64,000 nucleotides of DNA from Campylorhamphus procurvoides (lineage: Eukaryota; Chordata; Aves; Passeriformes; Dendrocolaptidae), in contig WBMV01000127.1 of NCBI GenBank assembly GCA_013396655.1, forward strand, positions 125,889-189,888, written 5' to 3'. Positions 36,433 to 49,700 of this stretch are shown in pieces. Each line of letters starts with the position of its first letter. Positions within the stretch are counted from its first letter, which is position 1. Below the pieces are notes generated by a model that did no database searches, had not been told where the DNA came from, and was given only the letters and a program-made list of their open reading frames with translations. A program made the position numbers and the translations under genes.

Positions 36433-39400
36433 TACTGCAGTGACAAAGTGGCTGTCACATGGATTTATGTGCTGGAGTTATGCATTATTCACACCAGCAC
36501 CAGGCATGGAAAAGGAACATATGTGATTAACTGCAAACAGAACAACAACAAGCAACTGCTAATGATCAGCAAGTTGATAATTTAGGCTAGTTTTATAGTT
36601 ACTGACAAGGCATTCAGTGCTGTTATTTACAAAAAGATGGGGTTTATAGTACACCTAAGGAATGTTACTTGGGGCTTATGATGTCTTTAGTTGTGTGATA
36701 TGATTATGGGCCCAATAAAACTGCCAGCCTTTGCTCCTTATCCAAATGGAAGAGTCAGATAACACTCCCCATCTTGGAGAGGGGCTAAAGATTGAAAGCA
36801 GGTTATTTTAGAGAGTTTCTGAAGCTGCATCACCAGCCCAGTCAGTCTGTGTACAAAACTCAGCCCTTGCTGAGCTGGAATATTGCACTTCACAGTGGAT
36901 TGTTGAGCTGGCACCTGAATTTAGAGATGACAATGATTCCTAAGAAGAATTGCCAAGCCCATGTGTGACTTAAACTTTATTTTGAGGTTTTCAGGAACAC
37001 TCAGCCAACATTTTCATGGGGCAGTGCATAAATGAAAACAGGAGTAAAAGAATACAAGATCTTCTCCAGGGAATGGATTCCTCCAAATTCATCCTTTTCA
37101 GGCTAATTTCTAATATTTAGGCACTTGTAGGAATCTGAGCCTGTTAAATTTAATTGTGTTTATTGTTTCTGTGAGAAATTTAGCATTTCACAGCTTTATG
37201 TGATGATTCTAAGTTTTATCAAATGCATTTCCATGTTCTTACAAAATGTTCTCCCAAAGTTTCCACTCCTGCAGCCCAGATTTAGTAAAGGGTTTTGAAA
37301 GTAAATAAACCCAGCACAAGCAATATCAATGGAAATATCTCAGGGAATAGCTTAAAATCTTTACAACTGTCTTTTGGTGTTCTCCCCATGGCAACTCCAC
37401 CTCCCCTTATCCCCTTTCCCCCTAAAAAAGTAAAAATTCAGGCCTGATTTATTTTCCAATATACCACAACTGGATGTGAAGAAACAAATCAGGGAAAGAG
37501 AACCAGATCAGAACTTGTTATCGTGTAAGCTATTTTTGCCTAAGCTTTGCCTTTTAGCACTACAGTTGCTAACACAAAACTGAAAGAAAACAGGTCAATA
37601 TGCTGTTTGAGTTTTACTAACCAGGTGTATTCTGCATTTTTGACTGGAATTTTGTGTTGGAACACTACAAATACTCCTGGATGCATTGTGGTGTCATTAG
37701 GGTATCATGGTGATTCATTTCTTAAGGTGATACCTGGTTGTGCAAAGGGAAGAAAAGTTAAAAGTACACATTCAGACTGCCCCAAATCCTCCTGTGTGAA
37801 AGTACAGGTTAATGTACTGTAGCTGGGCTTGTAAATAGCCCCTCGTGTGTGCTCAGCTGTTACTTTATTATAGCTACAGGCTCGTCATATATCTAATGTT
37901 TGCTGGTTAAAAAAAGGCAAAGCAAAAAGGAGTTTACTTGAAGCTTTATTATGGAAAGTCCCACAAAATCTGATCCCCATTCCAGTGCCCAGGTAGGAAG
38001 ATTACTTAATTTTAGTCATTACTAAATTACTAGATTTTAGTTCTGGAGACAAGACTTTAAATCAATGTTTGTCACTGATTGGATTCATTGGGTATTGACC
38101 CAGTCCCTGAATAACTTTCTGCTGTTTTATGACAGAATTAGACCTTTACAGTTCCAAAGCAAGGTAAATATGAATCTGGAAATATTCATGTTAATGTCAG
38201 AGTCTAAAATAATTTTATATTAAATAGGAAGCAACATGAAAAATAGATGAAAAAAGTAAAGTAAGATTTTGATCTCATAAGATAAACCCATTTTGTGAAT
38301 CTTCATTAAAGACTTATATTTTTATAAAAGTTTATAAAAAGTACCTTTCTTTCCAAAGTGTTTTCCCAGGGAATCTGAGATGTTTGAGGTTGTAGGGACT
38401 GCAGTGAATAACTGTTCCTCTTCATGCCAGTGGTACCTGCAGATACATTATTTGTCTCAGCCTTTGGTTTCCTGCTCAGTGAGTTACTTAATAGACATAA
38501 AATGCAATCTTCAGGATTGCTGAAGTGTTTGCTTCTCTTAAACATCTTATTTCTAATCTAGGGGTTTATGGTCTCTGTGATTAAAACACGAGACTGGACA
38601 ACATCAGGGTCCTGACCAAATACAACCTTTCTCGTAGTATGTGATAAGTAATTTAAAAGAGAACTTTAGTAGGTTCTCTTCAGTCTGGGACCTATTGCAT
38701 CCTGCAGTTAGAAATAAAGTGGAAAATTATATTTTTGATATAAAGAGATATACACTTGGGTGCCTTTCAGCATCATCCAGTGTCACATTTGGGTGCCATT
38801 TATCATCATTCCTCATGGCACTGTTTGAAATGAAGTGTCCAAGGCAGCTGAACCAGAAAGGCTGGGTTTGTGTAACTCCTCTGGCTTCACAAGGAGTGTT
38901 AATTTCCAGATTCTTAAACAGGTTTGTTTGGGGTTTTATGTGTCTGAAATTGAACCTCACAGGCCATTTGTGGTGGTTGAAGAGTTGAGGAGTATGTTTT
39001 AGTCACTGCATAAATTCAGTGGTTTCTGCTTAAATTTTCACTTCCCATTTTCCTTCTAAACTCAGATCTTTTCTGACCTTAGTCCTGCTGGGCTAAACCT
39101 TCATTTCCTCCACATCACCCTGTGCCATGTATTTAATAGATTGTCATTTATTAATCATCTCCAAATGCAAATTGAAGGTGTCAGGTGCTGGAACCTTTGC
39201 CATCTGTTCTCTAGGGCTTGAATTTCTCTGTCCAGGGTGTTGGATCTGTGGATGAACCCAGTTCTGTGGATGGGTTGAAAGCCCAGATGAGAACACAACT
39301 GGTATTTTGGGTGGCACAACTGTGGAATCTCTTCTTCTGTTGCTGGATTGATATTTTCCCCCTCTTTCTGTACAATGCCTTGTGATTCTCATCATGAAAG

Positions 39401-40539
39401 GCACTTTATAAATGTATGTGGGATAGTTAAATACCGAGCTAATTTGTAAAACATCTTGATAATACTTTAAACCTGAATTAGGTTATTACCTTGATTGCAT
39501 TTGACTAATGTGCCAGCTCATTAGGAAGCTGCTGTACATAAAGCAAGCATATTATGGTAAAGAATGAAGGAAATTTTAGTCCCATCTTTTAGAAAGACAT
39601 CATGTGCAGGAATAAGAAAGAATATAGTCAGAATCTAAGTGTGCACTTAATGTAAAATGGTTCTCTTCTGTCACTCAGTTTCTGAAGCGTACATTGAAAA
39701 ATAAGTTGTTCTTAATCAATAAAATTTCTCCAAATCTTTTCTTCCCTTTTCCCCACTTCTATCACACCTCTTAAAATAAGGAAACAAAGCTGATTTTTTA
39801 TTACTATGACCAAGATATCCAGTAACATGCCTTTACTGATCTCAAATGTCAAATGGAATTATGAAATGACAGGATGGTTGTGGATTTCGAAAAGGATAAA
39901 GGAGAAACCCTGGAGAAACCACCAGAGGGTGGCTTTTGAAGTCCCAAAGTAGAGAAAACCTTTTAATTTTTCTTCATGCTTTTTAAAAGTAGCTCTTTTG
40001 TGGACACTTATTCACAGGAGGGCAGAAGAAGCACAGTAGGTACAAGAGTGAGATGGAATAGGAAGTGGCTGATTAACAAATACAATTGATATTCCTAAGT
40101 ATGTCCTTTAGTGATTATTTTGTAGTCTTGAGTCCCCAAGTGTTCCTTGGACTGCAAAGGAGGTCTCTTACCAGGCTCTTCTCCTGCAGCCCCATTTGCC
40201 ATCATGGGAAGGGCTAATCTCCATAGCAGAGAGTTTAAATTCTTTGCATATGGCTTTTTGATCAATGTATCCTGATTTTTCCAGTGCAGATCTACATTGC
40301 CTTGCACTGATACCCTTGTTGCTCCACTGCTGGGTTAAAGCTCAGGTGTGATGAACTCAGAAATGTGTGAAAAGATGTGAATTTCCCTCAAATTTGTTCT
40401 TGCAGGGGTGGCATTGGTGGTATTAGTGGGGTAACCTAATGAGTTTAATGCAGCCTTGCTAGTATTTAATCATGTCAGGCTCTGCTGTTCCTCCTTGGTT
40501 AATGCATGTCACGGACTAATGGAAGTGTCAAGGTTAAAA

Positions 40540-40540
40540 N
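40540..40540. other. Ambiguous base (N)
   Basis: A single undetermined base stands at the left edge of a T-rich tract, where sequencing errors are common. It makes any frame crossing it (such as 40456-40782) unreliable. Confidence 0.99.
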
Positions 40541-40548
40541 TTTGTTTT

Positions 40549-40740
40549 TTCTTTCATGATGGTTTATTTGTCATTTTTTTGGTTGGGTTTTATTTTTGCA
40601 TGTTTTTTATTTTATTTTGGGGAGGGGCAGTTGGATTTCTTGTTTTTTGTTTGTTTTGTGTTTGGGTCTTTAGTTTTTTTCCCTGTTTTGAGCTGCCAAT
40701 CTTTCAATGTCATTATTACAATAATTTCCTTCTTTTTTTT
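40549..40740. repeat. Long T/G-rich low-complexity tract
   Basis: About 190 bases dominated by T and G on the plus strand, with GGTTGGG, GGGGAGGGGC and GTTTGTTTTGTGTTTGGG among long T runs. The two open frames across it give F/V/L/G-rich peptides purely from base composition. It is the longest of the strand-skewed tracts in the window. Confidence 0.75.
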
Positions 40741-42723
40741 GGACACTCAATTTTAAATATTTCTGGTATGTTAAAAAAGTGACTTCAGGTAATCTTTGCT
40801 TCAGTCTTCCCGTGCTCAGTAAGAACATTATAAAATATGCAAGGCCTGGGTTCTGTCAAAACCTTATCAAGTCTAAACGCTCTGATACAGTGTTGGATTC
40901 TCCAGGACTTCAATTTCCTCACCCTGCCATTAAATGAAGGGAAACAATTCCTGGCAGGTACAAGTACTCCCTATCCTGTGTCCCATCAAAGAGCTCTCCT
41001 GCTTAAATACAATTATCTCCTCCTTACAATTCTGTCCTTCTGATGTTACAATTTCTGACTGACAACACTACATATTCATTTGGGTTTTTTTAATTTCCTC
41101 CAATATTTGTCTTGCTAATTTCCTGTGTTCTCCTCCTGCTTTTTTCTCTTCCTTCAGTACAGGAGGGTGCCATGTGAGCATTGGTACCCTGGTGGAATTG
41201 GGCACCCAAAGGAGGCAGGGTGGGACCCAGCCCTGGAGATGGCATTGCCCAAAGCCCAGGGGTTTGTGGCAGGATGGCACACAGGTGGATGCAGACCTAT
41301 GTGCCCACTCTTTGAAACAGTGGGTGTTTCATTTCAGCAAATTAATTATCACCTTTCATCTTCTTTCTGGGGAACAAAAGCTCTGCGTGACTGTGGTGTG
41401 AGTTAGTGTGTGGATATACATAATATCTGCTCTGAATGAGCAGTAAATTTGGGGAATAACTGCTAAAAAAATGCTCTTCTAAATACTGAATTGCATTGAA
41501 CAAGATAGTTTGGGTTTGTTTGGTTTTTAAAAGGGTATTTCTATTTGATACCTGTATATTGAGATATTCTTTTTGCCTCCTGTGCTGGAAATGTGTGAAG
41601 TCTGTGTCTTCTGTTATGCAAGAAAGCCAGAGGTACTTGATATCTGCCTCTTCAAATTGCATTGAGTGACATTATTTGAGTGGTAGAAGTGATAGAACAT
41701 TCTCAGCTTTTCATCTGTGCCTTTCTCTGATCCCTCCAGTGTTATAATATCATCAGACAAACTGTTTTCTGCATCAAATGGAAAGACATCCCATAACAGA
41801 ACTGGTCAATGGTTTCCAAATGAATTACTTAACACATTTTAAGAATTTAAGATACAGTTGCCTGTTATGAAGGTTCCTTAATTTCATTTGGCTTCAATTA
41901 CTCTTGTGTTTCACCTTCTTTCTGCTCAGCCAGTCATTGTTTGTACCAGAAAAAGGAGCTTTTTTTCCCCTTTCCTCCCTTGTCTAAGGAATAACTTGCT
42001 AGGAACTTGACACTGTGTGGTTCTGAGGTTGCTCTGAGCACAAAGGACTCTCCCTCTCCTTTGTGGACATCCCTCTCTTCAGTGACATCCTCCAGGATCT
42101 CACTCTGCTGCCCCTGAGCCAGATGTCCCTTCTCACAGTGGCAGAGCTTGCCTGTGTTCCCTGACAATGACAATGTGAGGAAGAACTTGTTGTCCCCTAA
42201 TTTTTTTTTCAGCCTGACAATATATTCTTTGCCATAAAAGGTTTCAGGAACTAACTATCAGATGTTTGTGTGCTAGAACCTCTGTGCTATGTGTTAGATT
42301 TTAAATACTGAGCATTCTACAGTGTTAATTTCCTGAACAACATGTGGCATTCACGTGTTTTGGGGAAAAAGTTCAAATAAATGTGCTGTAGGTTGAGTAA
42401 TAAAACAAGTGCCAGAGGCAGCACATCATTTGGAGGTGGTTTATTTTGTGATAATGGTAAGAATACATTTGAAATGCTCAGAAGCAAATACCCACCCATC
42501 TTTTGTTTCCTGGAGTTAATTCCCCAGCTTGCTCAGCACCAAGAAAAGCAGGTTTGGGAGGCAGAGAATGAGGAAGGGCTTGCAGGGAAAAAAATCTAAA
42601 CATCTGATTAGGTAGGAGGTGTGTACACTTCTGTCAGAGGAATAAGTTAGAGGCACTGAGATGTGTAAATACAAGTGATTTTTCTTACCTTGTGAGCACT
42701 TGGCTTTGCAACATTGGCATGGC

Positions 42724-42745
42724 TTTTATTTTATTTTATTTTATT
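42724..42745. repeat. (ATTTT)n microsatellite
   Basis: About four and a half units of TTTTA/ATTTT in tandem. Confidence 0.9.
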
Positions 42746-43960
42746 CCTACAGCCTGTCATTAACACAGCAGCTTTAATGCCACCTCTCTAGTGCTAGAAC
42801 ACATTGCTGTTCTCCTGCTATCACCAGCGTGTCTCACACCTCGGGAATGTTAAATAGACATTTCACATCTTTTTGCAGGTTTGGATGCTCAGAAACAGCA
42901 CTTTGATCTTTAGCATGGTCATAATTGGTTCTGTTCAGTTCTGGCAAAAACCTTGTGTTCTGCTAATTAGAAACTTGCAGTTATTTTAGGGGGGTCTCTA
43001 ATTCCCAGCTTACTGCAGTGAAGGAGGTAACTCATGTCCTCCTCCCTGGCTAATAACATGGTTAGAAGCACTTTATACTTATTTTTTATATTCATTTTTC
43101 CCCTCCTGTGGCTGCCATAACTCCTTAATCATCCAGAAAATGGAAGAATGGGTTGGTGAGAAATGAAGCTGGAGAAACTGTAGGAATTCTGACATGAATA
43201 GAGAGACTAAGAGTGGGGAAAAAGCATAAATATCAAGGGACAAGATAGAACAGTCCTCTGCAGCTGCAGATCAATGTTGGGTGGGATCTAAAGGCTCTGT
43301 GTGAATGTGCCTGGGCTCCCTCTCCCTGCTGGAGACTAAGAGGGGGCTCTGATACTTAAAAAAGGGAAGATCTAAGCTTTCTGGCCTCCAGAGCAGGGGA
43401 TGTGCAGCTTCTGAAGGGGAAGTAACTGTTTCTCTCTGCATTCCTCAGATCTCTAAACATGTAATTCCTGTGATTGTTATCCTGTGTGAGGAGAGTCTCT
43501 CTTCCCCAGACTGCAGTGTGAGTGAGTTACTTTGTTAGCTGCCTTCTCCCTACTGGGGAAAAAAATATGAGAAACCAGAAGAGAGAACACGAGGGAAAAA
43601 ATGAGTAATTCTGGTAGAATTACTGCACAAATTCTGAAACTATTACACAAAATGTCCTTCTAGGTCTTGCTTAATCTAAAGCTGCAAAGGGGCTACTGGG
43701 CCAGGTTCTAGGTGTTAAACTTGTACTGTGTGTCATTGCTAACTCATTTAAGCATTTTTGGAAGACCATTTGCTATATTTTGCTATTAAAAATGAAAATT
43801 TGTATAGCTGGGAATATTTTTAAAAGAGAATGAAAATGGCCAAACCCATGATTGATTGCAGGACATCTGGCAGTGGTGCTGTGGATCAAAATGTATCTGC
43901 CAAGAGCTTTTTAGACAGACTGAATGTGTGAGTTGGATGATAACCACTCTGTACTAACAC

Positions 43961-44452
43961 CAGAGAAGCCCAGAATCTTTCAGGTTGGCAGGAGCCATCT
44001 GAGATCCTCCAGTTTGTTCAGCACCATGGATATCTCCTCGGTGGAGACTCCACAAACCTCTAGGCAGCCTGCTCCAATATTTGGCTAACTTCATTGTTAG
44101 GAAGGGTTTTCTTGTGTTCACATAAAACTCCACATGTTTGGGTTTGTGTCCATTGCCTCTTTGCTACTGGGCAAGTGTTGTCTCCTCCTAAATTCCCTCC
44201 CCTCCTTTAGCATATTTCACTAGGCTTTACCTTCAGACTGAACAGTGACAGTTTTCAGCCTCTCTTCATGTGGCAAATGCTTCAGTCCCTTCATTTTTGT
44301 GGCCCCACACTACACTGGCTCCACTAAGCCCCTGTTTTCCTCCCCAGCATTCCAGATGTGGCCTCTCCAGTGTGGAGCAGAAGGAAGGATGTTGGTCCCT
44401 GACATGCTGGTGAGACTCTCCATAACAGAGAGGCTGCTGGCTTTCATTTGTT
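43961..44452 (-). mobile_element. CR1 LINE 3' UTR and 3' end
   Basis: This is the CR1 3' UTR in reverse orientation. The terminus lies at the left (CAGAATCTTTCAGGTTGGCAGG, about 43971-43992). The blocks then run in the expected order: GATCCTCCAGTTTGTTCAG, GTGGAGACTCCACAAACC, GCAGCCTGCTCCAATATTTGG, TTCATTGTTAGGAAGGG, TTTGTGTCCATTGCCTC, then a CCAGATGTGGCCTCTCCAG block and GACATGCTGGTGAGACTC toward the right edge. The element is 5'-truncated before ORF2, contains many substitutions and has no clear intact terminal octamer repeats. The open frame 44245-44586 lies mostly inside it and is not a gene. The boundaries are good to about 15 bases. Confidence 0.87.
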
Positions 44453-46685
44453 TTGCTGTGTATTATTTGAAATTCTTCCTCTTTGTTTTAATTTTTGCTT
44501 TGCTGCCCAGCCCAAATCCAGTTTTGCAGCAGCTGCACAGACAGCTACACAAGTTTTTGCTTGGATCTGAGCAGAAAGTAAAATAAAATGTATGTTGGTG
44601 TGGGGTGACACCTGTTCTATATTCCCAAACCAGTCTGATCAGTAAGAAGTAGGTATTGGAAGGAATCCCATGGCCCTGAGATGATTTCAGAAACTTAATG
44701 TGGAAGCTTCTGCAAGACTCTCAGGCTTTCTGTCACCTTGAGCTGGATGCTTTGGCTGCTTTCTCTGTGTTTGTAGGGAAGGTTCATGCTCCTCAGAGTG
44801 GAAATTGTCTCCTGCTGTGTCAGTGCTCAGTGCCCAGCACTGAAACGTTTCTCTTGCAAATAGCCTACGGTTTTTGGAATGGGCACAAGCACATGGCTTG
44901 TCTTGTGATCGACTTCAGAGTGTTTTAGAAACGCCTGCAAACCACTGGGACCGCAGAAAGGTCTTGGAAAAGACAACCCTCAAGGGAGTGCAGCATTTTA
45001 AACTCGTGAACCGTTTGGCTTTTGAGTTTTTCAACTGAAGTTCATGAACCCAGAAATATATTTTAATCACATTTCTTCTCCTTTTGCTAAAACCCCTGTT
45101 AAGTCTATTTGCATTTCTGAGTAAGCCATGGAAGGATTAAATGCTATTTTCTTACTGTGCCTTAACTCTGCATTGTGTGTTTGAAGTAGCTGTGTGACAA
45201 ACGCTTGAAATTGAAAGTTCCTCTGAAAAAGAACGACTGTTCTTTTTAAAAACTTTTCTTTTTTCATGCTCGGGAGATCTCAGGGCTCCCTCACAGCAGT
45301 TGATAATACTTATATCTGCAAATGGCAACAGCTGTGTCATCCTATCCCAGTCAGGCCTGAGCAAGTGTTTCTGCACCAAGGTAAGGTTCATGGTGTTTGA
45401 GGAAATGTCAGCTATAGAAAACGTTTCAGTAGGCAAATGTCAGCGAGATATTAAAATGGTCTTGGTGGACAGAACAGGAGCATAATGTTTGCCAATTCCT
45501 AAAGTCACACTGAACTCCGAAAGCGATTGCATTTCTCTTTTTTCATTGTCACCTCAAAGTTGCTTGTTTTCAGGGAATTTTAACTCCTTTTTGTGGAGTG
45601 CGTGTGTTTGTCCTGTAAGAACACACAGCTCAGTAGCAGGTAGTAGATCGATCTCCTTTTCACATGAGGAGGGGGTTCCTGGCCAAGCTGAAACCTCACT
45701 TGAAGGGTTTTTCCTTCCTGGAATGCTGAAGTGACTATTTATTCTGCATGTGGCTTGATGAACCTGTGACTGTAGCAAAGTACAGGAAATTCAAATCACA
45801 AGAAGTTACCACTGGATTATACAAGGACCAACAACCCTCTCTCCAATTCCTGTCATCAGTTAAATTTCCTCAATCATTAACTAATTAATGGATATAATAG
45901 CTTAATATTTCTCCCTTAAGGATTCTGTAATGAAACTTGTGGTTTATTAATCCACATTTTGGTCAGCTTGATCACTGGTAGAACATTGACTGTGGAAGGG
46001 GTTTTAGTTCAATTAAAATTCGGTTTTAACAGATATCTCTTACTTTATTTTCTGCTTTTCCTCTCTCCATCCTCAGCCTTTGTGGCTATAGGAAATTGAG
46101 GAAGATCAAGTCTCTTAATGCTCCTGTTGGTTTTGTTTTCTTTGGGGGGGGCTTATTCCATCCCCTCTTTTAGATTTCCTTCTAGATAAAGCTCAAGGGG
46201 AGTTCTTTAATAGTCTTTCCTTGATTTAATTGTAAATAGAGACATTTTAATAATTTTTTTGTGTATCTTCAAAATGTAGTTATTAAGTCAAGGTCTTTTG
46301 CAGTAAAGTCAGCTCTGAAATAGTTCAGCCTTTTCAAGCTGAATGTGCCACTTCACTCAGACCATCAGTCAGTTTTCTTTTTAATTTCCTCATTTCATGG
46401 GTGTGTTCCATCACAGCCTGTAACCAAGTTAGCAAAATATGGTATTTTTTGGCAATAGACTCTGTATGGAGAGTATATAAGCATAGAAGACGGAGATATG
46501 AGGACAAGTTATGACTATTATTTTGTTTTTTGTCTGAATTTTCCTTAGCTCAGTAACATCATTTGAAATATCTGGGGTAAACTATTTAATGAAAAACAAT
46601 GTTTAGTGGAATTTGCTTAGAAAACTAAGGAAGGTATAATTGAAACTGGAATTTGGTCTCTACACCTGTGCCATAATGAAGCTCT
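44453..46685. other. Gene-free unique sequence
   Basis: No gene is confirmed. A splice-donor-like AAG|GTAAGG at 45380/45381 follows a short open segment (from 45284) and is discussed as a weak exon candidate. An inverted octamer ATTTGCAT lies at about 45109. A G8 run occurs near 46144. Confidence 0.5.
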
Positions 46686-46746
46686 ATTAGAATAGCTAAT
46701 TATTACGCTGTAATTGCTAAATATCTCTGTTAATTGCTCTAGTAAT
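46686..46746. promoter_or_regulatory. Homeodomain-core cluster
   Basis: About seven TAAT/ATTA cores fall in 61 bases, including GCTAATTATTA and two copies of TAATTGCT spaced exactly 20 bases apart (46711, 46731), close to two helical turns. There is no repeat signature. AT-rich DNA gives many such cores by chance, so this is a weak call. Confidence 0.2.
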
Positions 46747-49700
46747 ACAATTTAGATGGCTTTGAAGGAAAATGAGTGTCTACCCAGCAGAGTTCCAACA
46801 CTACCTGAAGCAAAGCTAACAAAACCCCATAAGTCAAACCCCATAGACTAAGCTTAAAAATGAGTCTTGAGTGAACAATTGCTTCTAATAATTGAGTAAG
46901 AGATTCATAAATCAAGAAATTTTGCATAACCTCTACATTTTTTCAATATTAATAAACTGGCACAGGGAAATAGAATCACTTGTGTAAGACCAAGTGTGAG
47001 ATCTCTGCAGACCTTCTCAAGGATGCAGCCTCCAAATCTCTCCTCTGCCATTCAGGGTGTCTGTGAGTCAGGAAACAAAAAAGCTCTGGCATTTATCTCA
47101 TCTTCTCAAACTATTGGGCAGTGAGAGCCTGGAGCAAACTGCAGGGTTTTTAAAAACTGCAGTCATTAAAAAAAGAAATGCTTCTGTGTTGTTTGCTGGC
47201 CTCTTGTTTGCTCTACACCAGGTTTTGCCTGACTAAACTTGAGACACTCTCAATGTATTTTCCATATTTCTTGAGCCATGCAGGTTTCAAATGATCATAG
47301 TTTGGGTTTGAATCCTCCTTTTAATATGCAGTGATAATGAACCTTTTTGTATGTATGAATTGCACTGTATCATCTGTTTCTTTGGACAGGATGTTTCAGA
47401 AGGGCTCACACTGCAGCAAAACCTGCCCATGCAAAGGGGAAATTCCTTTTCAAGATGATCCTGACTCAGTCCAGGACTGGCATTCTGTGTATATGATGTT
47501 AATCAACATCTTGGTATGCTGCAAAATGATACATCTGGAATGTGAAATCCATTTAATGAGTATGAATCAGTTTTGTTAAATGGTGAAGGGATGATGAAAA
47601 ACAATATTACCCTTTTAACATAAGCTACAATTAGTGTCAGAGATAAAAATATCTTAGGATAAACCAGCAAAGAAATATTTTCAGTTGTGGTGAGTCCTTT
47701 CCATTCCTGCTGCTTTCATCTATATTTATCATTGGTCATAAATAGTCCCCTTTCTAGTTGCAGCTTGAAAAGTAGCTTATCCTGAGGGTTTTACCAAAAA
47801 AAGTAGATAGAAGTGTTGGCTGCTGTGTTGTTTGCACACATTCCTGGCCACGCTGCTGTCCAACCCCATGGCTGTGCTCCTGCTCTCTCACTCCCTGCTG
47901 GGTAACATGCAGCTTCCTCAATTTACACAGTTATTGAGTGATTTCTTTTTTATTTTCAATTCTTCGTAAATTGGAGAATATCAGCTCATGTTCCCCTGAA
48001 TCAAAATGCTTCTCCCTCCACACCCACCTCGGATACTCTGCATAAAACCTTGCTCTTGCAGCTCCTTTGGTAGTGTATTGGTTAAGGCTTGGCTGGGAGG
48101 ACAGTTTCTCCTCTCAAATGAAAGAATCCAAGAAACTTGGCAATGTGGAAAAGTTGTTTGGCAGAATTCATTTTGAATTGCATCTCCATAAGTGCTGTAT
48201 ATGACCTAAGGCATTAAAAAAGAGCAAAGAACATAAGCCATTTCTCTTTTAAAAGGTGGAAATAAACCAAGGTACTGCTATTCAGAAATATGTTGGAGAA
48301 TATCTGAGAACACATTTTCGTGTGGAAAAGGCTTTCCTTTTCAAATATTCTCATAGCTGAAACATTAAACTGGTGGGAATAAATAGCTTATTGTCCAAAT
48401 GAACTGTGCAGAAGTTCTATTTTGACTAAACAAAGAAAAGATGGTAAACAATGTGATTGCACTGAACTGACTCTGATAGGAGTCACCACATCAAAATGAG
48501 CATTTTTCTGCAGTCTTTGTGTTATAATCTGGGAGGAAAAAACCACCCCAAGGGAATGGTGGTGTTAGCATTGCTTTTATTACCTTCCCAGAAAGTGGCC
48601 TTGTTGCAAGCATAGGTGACAAGGAGGGGCTCAAATCAATCATAACTGCTGAGCATCACTTAAAGAAACCAGCACTACTGCAATTTGCTGAGAAAATGCT
48701 TAATAAATATTTAAAATGAAAATGTTATTGAGTTACATGAATGCAAAGGGTCTGTTATACTAATTAACTGAGGTTTTATAGGCTGGTTTGTACATTGCTG
48801 CCAGAGTTTGGCACAGTTTTAAACTAACTATAATAATCTGCTGCTTTGGTTCTGGTTTCTGCACCATTTTGAAAGCAGAATGCCCACAAATCTGCAAAGA
48901 TAGAACACAGAGCAAAGCATTTTGACATAACACAGCCAGGTTTTTTTCCTCCAATTTCCCCTTGGAAGAAGGGAAGAGGGCAACTTAAAGCAAAGATTAA
49001 TTTTCATAGTTTTGTTACTTATTGAGGGTAAAAAACAAAAGGATGCTCTTCGAATCCTTTAGAGGGATCTCTAATCCCCCTTTCAGGGCCAAGAGATGAA
49101 GGAAGAAGAATTTTTCTGGTTCCTGAGATATTTGTGGTCCAGGTGGTGTCAGGATTTAAATTTAAGTCTTAGAAGCAGATCCTAAAGACCTCTACTTTAT
49201 TTCTTCGAGGCTCAGTGAACAAGGACAGAGTAAAACCAGAGCCTGGGATTTCGTGCTGGAGTTTTTCAGTCAGCTTGGCCTTCCCTGTTTTTGTGCAGAT
49301 GTTGTGGTCTGGAACACAAGAACAGCAAGATTTTGAGCGTGTGTTTTGCAATGTTTGTCTTCTCTCTCCATTTGGCTTTGTGCAACTTTAGGATGTCTCT
49401 GGTTTTGGTTATTTCTGGGGTGCTTTGTGGGAGGGAAGAGGGCAAAAGGCACTTTCATTCTTCTTTGTTTCTGAAGAGGTGTAAGTAATGCAAATACTGC
49501 TTCTTGGAGAGGGATGTACTGGGAAGAATTTTGCCTTGTGTTGGCTCCATTACACTTTGTCTTTTGTCTTCCTATGATGGGAAAGGTTCTAGAAAAGTGT
49601 GCTAATAGAAATTTTATTAATTTAATATATCAGACATACCTGAAGGAAAATTCACTACTTTGCAGCCAGAATTTCTCTTTTTTTTTGAGACATATGGTAT

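Larger units (their letters stand above)
35111..43960. other. Gene-free unique sequence with low-complexity tracts
   Basis: No gene or RNA gene is recognised. Open frames at 37547-37822, 38641-38988 and 41125-41406 (plus) and at 39144-39404 and 41342-41662 (minus) are short and without domains. It holds T/G-rich tracts at 35354-35425 and 40549-40740, an A/C-rich tract at 36390-36432, and an ATTTT microsatellite at 42724-42745. Confidence 0.55.

Noticed and set aside
40456..40782. Hydrophobic, membrane-protein-like frames
   Set aside because: They lie over a T/G-rich tract and cross an N. The hydrophobicity follows from T-rich codons.
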